Below are positions 54,667-64,000 of a stretch of 64,000 bases of DNA, in pieces. Position 1 is the first letter of the stretch. Each line of letters opens with the position of its first letter. The notes beneath the pieces were generated by a model. That model saw only the letters and a list, made by a program, of their open reading frames with translations. It was not told the DNA's origin and made no database searches. The stretch is taken from contig CM057136.1 of NCBI GenBank assembly GCA_029964075.1, positions 744,001 through 808,000 of the forward strand. Reading direction: 5' to 3'. Both the position numbers and the translations under genes were made by a program. This DNA comes from Patiria pectinifera (taxonomy: Eukaryota > Echinodermata > Asteroidea > Valvatida > Asterinidae).

Positions 54667-55205
54667 CAGTGGCGTAACTGGGGTCTCAAGGGAGGCAATT
54701 AATGTGTTTCAACAATAAAAAGCTCGTTTTTGCCATCCTCGAATTATTAGCGGCGGGCAGTGTTTTTATCTGCAGCACACATCGTCAATGGATCATGATA
54801 ATTCAGCTAGTTCGATGTTTATTCATAAGAAAATAACAATGACGTCACACCATTGCTATCACTCAGTCATGCATGTACATTAAAAGAATTTCAAAGAACG
54901 GCTTTCATCGAGCTGCCACAGTGACCTAGGGGATAGTGGATGAACTATGGATCGCAAGATCTGTGGTTCGAGCCCATGTCAATTTTCATCAAATAATTTT
55001 GTTGGTTGGGATAAGTTTAACTGAAGGAAAAACACTAAGAGAACTTAAGTGTCTTCCATCCACACAGCGTGATAAACATTCATGTTAGGCGCGTGATGTG
55101 ATTTGTTAAAATACGGTGTATGCAGCAAAAATAAAAGCGCGAGCAGGGCGCACACATTAGGGGGAGTGGCCCTCCCGAGTCCCCCCCCCCCCCAGTTACG
55201 CCACT
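54667..55205. mobile_element. Possible hAT-like inverted-repeat element
   Basis: The ends CAGTGGCGTAACTGGGG and CCCCAGTTACGCCACT are inverted complements and resemble hAT termini. The flanks aattacac and aaatacat could be a decayed 8-bp duplication. Inside, 54920-54990 has a tRNA-like B box (gtggttcgagccc), probably from an inserted SINE. Confidence 0.5.
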
Positions 55206-55923
55206 AAATACATGTACTCAATGAGTAGACTGATTATATCTACATTGTAGGGATGAGAGTAAGCACACATTGGTGGATCTTGATCAAGGTTTTGCACAGA
55301 TGAATACAAGAAAACATTAAGGGATGCAATGACAAATTATAGGAAAGGCTGTTACAGATTAAAACTGCAACTTTCTATTTTTTGTTAATACGAGTAAATC
55401 ATAAGACAAAATTAAATCTTTGAAATGAAAATTAAACTTGGAACAATCCAAAATGTCTTTCATACATACGGAGTAGGAAAACTGGACATCGATTACTTTC
55501 AGTTTCCTGTACATCACAGCATATGTTGTTATTCAGGTATAAATGTTCTTGTTGATCTTTATGCTTATCAGCTTTGTCAGAAAAATTGGCTTTTTTCACC
55601 GCTAGAGGGCGATGTGACAAGTATAAAACCTGAACACTTCAACTGAACATCAATTTCTGATTGGATTGATAGGATCTGCATTTTGGCACACACAAACAAG
55701 AGCCCAATGTGAATACTCTATAACGTATAAGATTGTTTTTATATGTAAATTCATAATGATGGCTTGCTAAAGGCTTGATGAGAAGAAAAAATAAAAGCAA
55801 TTGCAATTGAAAGTGACAATTATGCTGTTAGATTGTCCCTTTAAATGTATTATCTGGAAAATCCCTATAATTTGTTTTGCAAATTTTGTCGATCGACTCT
55901 TGTTAATTCAAGTGCCGGTCCCA

Positions 55924-55929
55924 TTTATT
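55924..55929 (-). promoter_or_regulatory. Possible polyadenylation signal of NCOA4
   Basis: TTTATT on the plus strand, AATAAA on the minus strand, about 610 bases after the NCOA4 stop codon. Other sites are possible. Confidence 0.3.
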
Positions 55930-56244
55930 GCTCACATAAAACACAGTTGGAGCCCAAGCTTTATGTTTGCTGTACCAGAATTTCTGTTCCAGTGTTCGTA
56001 TAACCGCATTACATCTATTAAGTTGTTTACATAATAATTACAATGTTAAAAACACATCCCTGCAAAAATGTGAAATTTGAAATGATCACACTCCGACATA
56101 CAAGATACCATTAAACCCAAGTCCGATAACATCAGGAATATACCACTTTTCAACAAAACTTCAAAAAATGGAACATTACAATTTTACTGGCCGGATGGTA
56201 AACAGACTATCATCTACAGCAATAAGGCCAGAAGACTGAATTAG

Positions 56245-56385
56245 GGAATGGGTGGAGGTAGGGTAACAAAGGTGGGGCATAGCATTGGGTGTAGGGCTAG
56301 GGAGGGGATGGGTGTAGGACTGGGTGTAGGGCTAGGGAGGGGATGGGTGTAGGCTGGGGTGGGGTTGGGGTGGGTTTGGGATCGG
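56245..56385. repeat. G-rich minisatellite (gggtgtagggctagggaggg)
   Basis: Imperfect repeats of tgggtgtagggctagggagg on the plus strand. If inside the NCOA4 3' UTR, the transcript would carry the C-rich complement. Confidence 0.75.
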
Positions 56386-56540
56386 TCAGCAAAGGTAGTT
56401 GGGATAAATTGTAATTGTTCAACTCATACAGACTACAATGTAAATGATTTGTAACGTGTAGCACCCTATTAATAAACAAAAACAAACAAAAATAATCACA
56501 AATCCTAGACTTTCGTCTGCATGGCATTTGACCTTTGACC

Positions 56541-59500
56541 TCAAGCCACAAGCCATTTCTCAACATCCGTCTTTTCAGTAAAGCAGGGGAACAAAGAGGC
56601 AGGGTCCTTCTCCCCTGGGGAGGAGGAGCTCAACAACTTGGCACTCTCTTTGGTTTGGCTCTCAACCTCAGTTGCACTGAGTGAGCAGCGAGTGAGCCAC
56701 TCTGACACTTCTTCCACACACTCTTTGTTATCGTGGCTCATTGAAACAAGCCCCCACTTTTCTGAAATGTCAGACTCTGATTTGGAGCTGTCTTTGGTTT
56801 CTGAGTACACCTGATCACTCTTTTGCAGCCAGTCTGAGTACTTATAGAAATTGTTTGGTCTTTGAGCAAGCTCCATCAATGGGGAAGGAGATGTGTCAAG
56901 GGATTTATTGTCTTGCATGTGGACAGACAGCCATTGGTTATTTTCAGAAAGCTCACAATGCTTGTTTTTCTCATCAGCCTTGATCAACCAATCAGATGTC
57001 TTCTCTGATCTTTGGGCAAAATAGGCAGTCAAAGGACAATGCTGATTGGCTACCAAGTGTGTGCTTGTCTCTTTCTTTTTGGACAGCCAATCTTCGGTCT
57101 GGTGGGATTGGGATTCAACAAAAATGTCGAAAGCAGGTACGGACTGAACAGTGTTGCCGTGGTCAGAGTTTCCAGGGGACAGCCAGTCAGATGTATTAGA
57201 TGTTGCCTTTGCATAGATTTGGGAACTGAAAACTGGATCTTGAGGAGGGTCATCGCGGGGTTGCAACCAATCACAGAGTCTCTCTGATCTCTGCCTCAAA
57301 TAGGCATCCAAAGGAGACGCTTGACTGGTTGTCAGACAAGGCCTATTTTGCACCAGCCAATCAGATGGCTCGTTTGAAAGGTGCTCAAAATAACTACTGG
57401 CCATTGAGCAGGGACCCACCTCCTTCACCCCACCTATCAGCCAATCACATATCTTCTGAGATTGCTGCTTTAGGAAGCTGTCAATGGGAGATGGCATTTC
57501 ATTGGACACCCTGGGGGTTTCTTTGCCCTGGGCCAACCAATCAGCTGTATTCTTTGATTGCTGGTTCAGGAAGTTGTCAAAGGGAGAGGGCATATTATTG
57601 GACACCACGGTCTCATTACCCTTAGCCAACCAATCAGACTGCTCCTGTTGAGACAGCCAAGATACCCCAACAGGTTCCCCCCGGTTCTTAGAACTTCCTC
57701 CCTGTGACAGCCAAGATGACTGATCAGTGTAATCAAGACAGCAATTGGTGTCACACACACACTCAGAGAAATCTTGACAAGGCTCGTTGGCTCGACAAAC
57801 CTCTTGTACCTTAGGCAGGGGTCTCTTCAACCACTTGCCCTTCTCCTGAGCGTCCTCCTGGGAACTTGCTAGCCATGTCTGGGTGTTGAATGCTGTTGTC
57901 TTCGGGGAAGGGTTGGATGGGGCAGCCTCTTGACAACACAGCAGTGAAGCAAGATTCTCAATCTCGTAAAACTGGAATAAAGCAAAGGACAGTGGTAAGT
58001 AATGAGAGAATCGCCAGGAGGAATAATGGCACCACGCTGTGTTCACATGTGCACTTCCTTACCCACTTCGCGCAGGGATTAACTTCACCGAAACTTTTGA
58101 TTTTGCAGAAGGCAAACATTTTCCAGCAAAGTTCTGGTATACAGACAAACGCCACAAATACTGATTCGCAAGAGTAATTTCAACAGTATTTGTACAATTG
58201 TTTTTGCCGAAACCTCATATGTTTCAATACTCCAGGGAGTACACTTGAGCATAAACTATAAAACAATAGGCCGTGCACAACGGCCAATTCAAGATCGACA
58301 AACGGTTTGCCTCCACAGACTTAAAGGACTTTGTGTGTGTACAAAAAGGCACGAGGGATTAGCGTGTTTAGACGTCACCCAGAGGTGATTCAAGGCACTT
58401 GTGACGTCGTAAGCCGTCAGCTGTGCCTGTGTATATAAAAAGCCAGTGCGTGTTATCACGGCCTCCAACACCAGTCAAGGATGAGAGCCACAAGCTCCGA
58501 TAAGAACTTATGGTTCAGGTGTAATGCCTAGTTTTCCTGCTGATCTTGTCAAGATGTCACGTTAGTTTACAAACGCATAAAAAGGGAATGGTGTTCATGT
58601 GTAGTGTACTTGAGAACCAACCCAATCAGACTCAACATGCTCCAGAAAGCTAAAAGTGTCAAGGTGCATGATAACCAATGCAATTTCAAAAGCTTTGAGG
58701 GTGTTGTCCATCCTAATGACCTTGTCAAGGGGTCAAGTAACAAGTTGAGCTAACCTTAAGGACATTTCAGTCTCGGCGAGACAGCTAACAAGAATGCGCA
58801 ATCATGATGTCACATCAAGTACTCTAACTCCGAATTGCAAAAGTTGAACACATTTCAACCCGCGCGAATTTTGCAACGAATGTAAGGGCATCAAATTTGC
58901 TTCGCATTCGTATTTGCGAGAAGTATGAACCGGCCTTTTTTCTGTTGATGCATTGGGTGCTTATGGTAGCACACGCAGATTGAAAATTTTATTGTTTGAA
59001 TCACGTTTCATGGCTTAAGTTTGTATGCACTTTGATGAGATTATTTCTTATGGTCTCCCTGATATGGATAGAGGCTAATTTAGCCAAAAAAATGTGTGCT
59101 TAGCAGCGCCATGCATCCCAGCCTTTGGCCCATTTGTATGGCTCTGCTAACCAAGCATTTCTGTGCTATGATAACCATTCTTGAGTTCACATATATCACT
59201 GTGATCGAGAACCACCGATAACTGAAATGATAGGCTTGATTTCCAAGCTGAATGGTACGTGTGCTTAGCACACAACACGCCCGCATGCGGTGCATGCAGC
59301 ACGCGAGGCGCTGTTGTATACTGCATGTAAGTATGCACATGTGCGTCGGCCACCTGTATAGCATGCAGGCTCGGCAACAACAAAGACTTGTTTTTAAGAC
59401 TACAGTAAACTCCAGCTAAGTCGGCACTCTCGGGACCCGAGAATTTGTGACAACTTACGCGAATGCCGATATCTGCTGTAAATCGTCACTTTGCCGACTT

Positions 59501-62500
59501 ACATGAATGGCCTTTTGCACACATGATTCATTGCACTAATTGGCTTCGATTTACCCTGGATTATCTCCTTAATGCTTGAGTTGAATCCAGCAAATTAATC
59601 CTCAAATTGTATCATCACGTTTGGGGTATTGATAGTGGAGAGCACAATACATATGTACGTGCATTGACTGCAGCACTAGTCGTTCAATAAGACGACCCCC
59701 CGAAATGGACAGAGCGCATGCGTACAGCCTAGAGGGGGTACTGGTATTGATATGCTCATGATGCATATGCGATGTATGCAGTAGGACACCCTTTTTAGAC
59801 ACTGATGCATGCAGCGATCACGGACCGTGCCAAACCACTTTTCACTCGACACTTTCCAACCGCAGTACAGGAAGTCGATGGCAATGCGTGATTTGTTGAA
59901 TGCCGACTTACACAAAGGATTTTGTAGTGCTTTTTATGGAAAGGGGACCGAGAGTAACACAACGACTTGAGCCAAATGGTGACTTATAAAAGCCGACTTA
60001 GAAATAAAAAATTCAATGAAATGCATAACGGACAATCGGGACTTTAGTCAGACGGCTGACTTGAGCAATTTGACAAGTTGTACGATGTCGGTTAAGCCAG
60101 AGTTTACTGTACTTCAACGAACAAGATTGTGCCAGAGCACTAATAAAAACGAGGTAAAAATCAACGCATTTCCACACTTTTTCTTCTCTTTTTCCAGTTT
60201 TTTTGACGACCGGAAAAACTGGAATTTTGTGAGCTTTAAAAAAAAAACGGTGTAAACCGGAAAAGTGGCATCTCTGATATATGCAAGCCAAATATTGTCG
60301 CTAACGTTCATTCCCTTAGCTCAGAATTTTCTGCAGCACTTAGTGGGGATTCTTTGCTTTTGGTAAGCGAAGCCATGAAAGGTTTGTGGTTCATATTGTC
60401 ATGGACTGCTCATACCTGTGGCTCTTGCTCTGAAGCAACACAAGCACATGCTGGCTTGTTATAAGACACAACATCCTCCTCGGAGTAACCCTGGCTCTCC
60501 TCTCCTTCCATCTTCTGCTCATAATCGGTCAGCCAGGATTTGATGTCTTGAGACACTTCCCTGTTGGGTAAAACAGTCCAACATGATCAATAAGAAAATG
60601 TTTAATATAGAGTAGTGTTTACACATGCGATATCAACAATAGTGTACTAGTGAACTAAAATATGATGAATTGTATCTTGACCTAAAATGGCAGCCTACAT
60701 CCAATTGTCAATGTCCTTGTTTAATCATTAAACAGGTGTAACTGTGAAAACACCTGGCTTTGCGAATTTACAAATCCTGCACATCCTTACATTTGAAAAC
60801 AACTGTCCTTCTGACGATGACCTATATGCATCTGGATGTAAAGCTGAGGTATAACAGTGTGATTAACCCTTTGATTAACCTTGTGAGAGGCAACACTGAC
60901 AACAGATGCAGACGTCTGTGGGACCTTGTTGCACAGGGCAATAATATCTGCAGCTGATATCAGAAAACTTTACGCAATGGTTCAAATCGAACCATCCAAC
61001 TGATTCCGTTAGCTCGGTGGTCGAGTGTTAAGACATCTGCACTAGAAAGCAGGAGGTCGTGGGTTCGAGTCCCACCCGAGTGATTTTTTCCAACTTTCAC
61101 TCGGGAGGTAACACACTGAGTACACAGTGTTTAAACGTCGCTGAAGGGAAAAACCTAATTTGATGTTTAGACTTACTTGTAATAGCTCATGTCCATTTTG
61201 AATTGGCGCTGGACATGGTCTCTATCAAACAGCCAATCACTCAGCGGAGAGTTCAGGATCTCTTGAACGAAATCAAACTTTGGCTGGGGTCCAGTGGAAG
61301 GCCATGCCTCGCGTTGGGCGTTCTCTGGTGCGTCGGAGATAACATCAATGTCTGTCTCTGACTGGTCATCATCATCATCAAGCATCTCAAAATCATCTAG
61401 GGAAGAAGCAGACGAACAATTTTTCTCAATTATTATGGCTTGTGGATTAAGCCAGGGGAGTCAGGTTGGAGCAGTGGTTCTTTCCTCGCCTTCCACCTCC
61501 ATGGTCCGGGTTCGATTCCTGCCCTGGTCCACATGTGGATTGGGTTTTCAGTCCCTACCTGATTCCGTGGGTTTTCCCCAGAATGTGTTTCTGGGGTTTT
61601 CCTCCCACCTCTAAAACTGTAATGTCTTCATTGTCATCTCTTTGCAGGTTTCTGTGGGCTTGTGAGCTACAGTGCCTTGCAGGGGTGTGAGTGACCACTG
61701 ATAAAAATAGCTGAAAACAGCTGAAAAAGGTGTAAAAAAAGCTGAAGTTTGGAAATCTCCTATACTTTTGTACACAGCAATTGAGGGGGGAAAGCTGAAA
61801 TCCAAAACAAAAAAAGCTGAAACCAGCTTTAAAGCTCAGATTTCACACCCCTGGCCTTGGCACTCTTGAGGAATCCTTGGTCTCGTTACCAGAAATAAAT
61901 AATAACAAAATAAACACATGTAGTCACTGTACCGCCCTGCTTATAATTCCCTGTAGCACCCAAAACTGCCTAAGCACTGGAGATGGTTCCATGTCTTCAT
62001 CAGTGAATAAACACAATGTATATAATGTAGGATACATTTGTACGTGCAAACTGACCTATCACGGTTTGCGAGTTAGCCACGCCCCTTGGACAACCTTATG
62101 GGATTTTTGTACGTAAAGTTTTGTTTGTCTCTGATTTTGCGTGTTTCACGTCCTTTTGTACATCATGTAATTGGACAATATTTCCAAGCTGCGTTGACGT
62201 GATTCTACCACGATAGGTTAATTGGTTGGAGACAGAAATGGTACCGTGCAAAAACTTGGCCATAACAAACACATTGGGATCCACAGAAGATTGTTTTGTT
62301 AGTGGTAATATGTTGCAGCAATTTTTGGGCATCAATTACATTGTACAAACAAATTAGATTTGAAAAGGGATGTTCGTTGTAGCCACGTTCTTCTGAAGTA
62401 ATTTTAAACCTGCAAACTCAGTGAATGAACTTAAAACTTGCAATGTATGGGTGCACTGTATATTTTCATTTATGATGTTTGTCGTGATTGGGGGATAGGT

Positions 62501-62618
62501 TTTTGACAAAATAGACGTCTCCGTATATTACGAGTAATAATGAAAAAGTACCTTCATCATAATTGGTGGAAACAGAGGGGGTGTTCTTTGCAAGCCAATC
62601 AGCAGGGTCGTAAGACAA
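56541..62618 (-). CDS. NCOA4: Nuclear receptor coactivator 4 (ferritinophagy receptor), last four exons
   Basis: NCOA4 binds ferritin and delivers it to autophagosomes for iron release. Minus-strand exons in transcript order: 62618-62552, 61396-61177, 60560-60416, 57971-56541 (stop TGA). Phases join, giving 620 C-terminal residues; 5' exons with the N-terminal coiled coil lie beyond the window. Seen: four cysteines six residues apart in [21 protein letters not shown], a signature of NCOA4 and probably its iron-sulphur site (57741-57797); [15 protein letters not shown] (exon 61177-61396), matching the vertebrate ferritin-heavy-chain-binding I-x7-W element; a final EKWLVA like the vertebrate C-terminus. 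Unusually, the last exon is an array of about a dozen x-D/E-W-L modules, often preceded by SP-[LIF]-D-x-[FY]-L-x-Q-x-S. The orthologue call rests on the cysteine motif and W-L modules. Introns hold SINEs and a TA-flanked MITE. Confidence 0.86.
58838..58938. repeat. Fragment related to the 40410-40530 element
   Basis: The cgaa-rich sequence ending gagaagtatgaaccggcc matches the terminal motif of the PIPOX intron 3 element. Only one end is clear. Confidence 0.4.
59403..60109. mobile_element. 707-bp TA-flanked element, pogo/Tigger-like termini, in NCOA4 intron
   Basis: Left end CAGTAAACTCCAGCTAAGTC and right end cggttaagccagAGTTTACTG are inverted repeats, flanked by TA at 59401-59402 and 60110-60111. 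The subterminal 'cactctcgggaccc' is typical of pogo/Tigger family ends as I recall them. The interior has no transposase ORF, so it is a non-autonomous derivative. Confidence 0.7.
61005..61145 (+). mobile_element. tRNA-derived SINE, copy 2
   Basis: The tRNA-like head (gctcggtggtcgagtgttaag and gtgggttcgagtcccaccc, 61011-61083) has intact-looking A and B boxes. It is followed by a tail with cactcgggaggtaacacactg. It is homologous to 26345-26480. It lies in an NCOA4 intron on the opposite strand to the gene. Confidence 0.65.
61455..61625 (+). mobile_element. Second type of tRNA-derived SINE
   Basis: A head with ggttggagcagtggttctt and a B box (gtccgggttcgattcctgc) is followed by a conserved-looking core, ccgtgggttttccccag and ggggttttcctcccac. 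It differs from the 61005 SINE. Located in the NCOA4 intron between exons 62552 and 61396. Confidence 0.55.
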
Positions 62619-64000
62619 CTGGTAGGTTGAGAACTATTGAAACAGGTAAGAAAAAGGACATACTAAAATTGTGAATCTGAATATGCAAATTGATTTAGAG
62701 TCTAAAGATTTTCATTGGACAGACAAAAAAATCATCCCTTCAACAACTGAAAGGACAACAGGAAAAAAAAAACTCCACTCCAAAATAACCCACAGACTCT
62801 TGGCTACAGCTCTTGTTTTTAAAAAAATGAAGTCTCAAACGCATTTTTCTGTTTTCTTTCTGAAACTCCCACACTAACCTATGGTAAAGGTCATGAATAA
62901 CAATCACCAATATTCAATAGTTTGAGCTCATCGGTGAACTCTTTCCCCATTTAGCATAGCCTGTTTGTTTGTCAAATAAAATATTTCCTTATTTAGATAA
63001 TGTCAGCACACAGGCCAAATATGGACCTTTTACTGACAATTACATTTATTTTTGGCTTTACTTACACAACCCTGTCTAATTTTAACAAAGTGGTTTATTT
63101 TAGGACAGGATATCAAGGCTATTTTAAACCATTGGAAAGTTGCCAAGTACAGTTTGCAATACCACGGTTCAATCTTAACAGTTTGTCCAAAAACCAAATG
63201 TGAATTGTACAGACATGCACATGTACATCTCTGCATTACGATTGCTTTAAAGGGAATATACATCATTTGCTTTTGCTGTAGTTTTCAGAAATGGATGGAA
63301 TTGGGGGGTTGGAAATATATAGCAAATATAGTTACACTGACTTTTTTTGAGGTTTTGGGTTCGAAAATGCTTTAAAAACCAAGAAAAACAATCATTTTCC
63401 TGTAGTCTGGTTCCCTGACTCCATTTAAGAAGAAACAGAGCAGATTACATACATTGGGGAATTGTAAGGTCAGGGAACCAGTCTAGCTGGCTTGTACCTG
63501 TTCTTAGGTGTGTAATCGATTGCAAACAAGTGCGATGGTCAATTGGGGCCGTATTTGAAAAAAAGCCGGTTTTTTTCCAACGCTAGTCAGCCGACCAGCG
63601 TTGGAAATTGATACAAAAATACCACTTTTCTTGAAAATGACAGTATTCCAGGTGCCATGATTTTACAGGATGCTTTACACTGTCATTCACTAACAGTCCA
63701 GCAAGGTATTTCACAATGATTTGGTAGTTTTATTTTTTGATGTTTGCAAATGTTGTATTTTCCCTTTAAATATGATCATGCCACTGCAAAGTGTGCAGAT
63801 TAATACTCTTTGGACCTCAAGTTGAAAAAGATAAAAACCAACAAAAATAGCAGCTCTGGCAGAAATGCTGATTGTAAACGTCCTTAGATCAACAAGAGGG
63901 TACAATGACATACTGGTTGCATTGTTAGCCATAACAATGCTTATTGAGTATTTGCATTTGGCCACAAATAATCTTTGCATTATATAAATTGCACGTAGGC
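62619..64000. other. Presumed NCOA4 intron, no further exon recognised
   Basis: The exon at 62552-62618 has a clear acceptor (ctaccag) at its upstream side, so this region is intron. Neither strand gives an exon resembling the N-terminal part of NCOA4. A small inverted-repeat element lies at 63403-63485. Confidence 0.5.
63403..63485. mobile_element. 83-bp inverted-repeat element
   Basis: The ends TAGTCTGGTTCCCTGAC and GTCAGGGAACCAGTCTA are inverted complements with one mismatch. Too short to code. Confidence 0.6.

Larger units (their letters stand above)
55206..56540. other. Probable 3' UTR and flank of NCOA4 (minus strand)
   Basis: No coding exon is recognised. Sequence next to the NCOA4 stop is likely its 3' UTR. 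On the minus strand AATAAA occurs at 55929-55924, a possible polyadenylation signal. A G-rich minisatellite lies at 56245-56385. Confidence 0.45.

Noticed and set aside
57972..58046. First 25 codons of the long NCOA4 ORF as coding sequence
   Set aside because: They lie upstream of a good acceptor (tttattccag), and the preceding exon (60416-60560) joins in phase at 57971, so these codons are intron.

Overview
The window is animal nuclear DNA. Its genes are split by GT-AG introns, its intergenic space is AT-rich, and it is crowded with mobile-element relics. The gene set points to a marine invertebrate deuterostome, most likely an echinoderm. The evidence is two astacin proteases with the domain order of sea urchin BP10/SpAN (prodomain, astacin, EGF, CUB, Thr-rich linker, CUB), next to PIPOX and NCOA4 orthologues. 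The phylum is an inference; the gene families are read from exon translations.

Layout. (1) 2080-13983 (+): astacin gene A, 12 exons found and the signal-peptide exon not found. (2) 15455-24250 (+): astacin gene B, 13 exons and complete, a tandem duplicate of A with identical exon lengths and phases except the linker exon. (3) 24251-35057: gene-free and packed with inverted-repeat elements. It ends in a 4.15 kb foldback element (30742-34895) whose long inverted arms are 20-21 bp minisatellites plus AT-rich tandem repeats. (4) 35058-47274 (+): PIPOX, peroxisomal sarcosine/pipecolate oxidase, 8 exons, 387 residues, ending in the peroxisomal signal AKL. Its introns hold a CR1/L2-type LINE and several inverted-repeat elements. 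(5) 47275-56540: MITEs, large foldbacks, a tRNA-Leu(AAG) gene and an unassigned ORF pair. (6) 56541-62618 (-): the last four exons of an NCOA4 (ferritinophagy receptor) orthologue. Its C-terminal part has become an array of [S/C/A/E]-D-W-L modules; the 5' exons lie beyond the window.

How the genes relate. The two astacins are secreted zymogen proteases that probably share a developmental or extracellular-matrix role. PIPOX (peroxisomal amine oxidation) and NCOA4 (iron release from ferritin by autophagy) are housekeeping genes with no operon-like link to them. Most of the remaining DNA is explained by DNA-transposon derivatives. These include three PIF/Harbinger-like MITEs with TAA/TTA duplications, TA-flanked elements, and several 0.3-1.8 kb inverted-repeat elements, along with tRNA-derived SINEs, a Ty3/gypsy relic and one LINE.

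Exon boundaries were assigned by eye from splice consensus, reading phase and A/B comparison. No alignment or database search was run.
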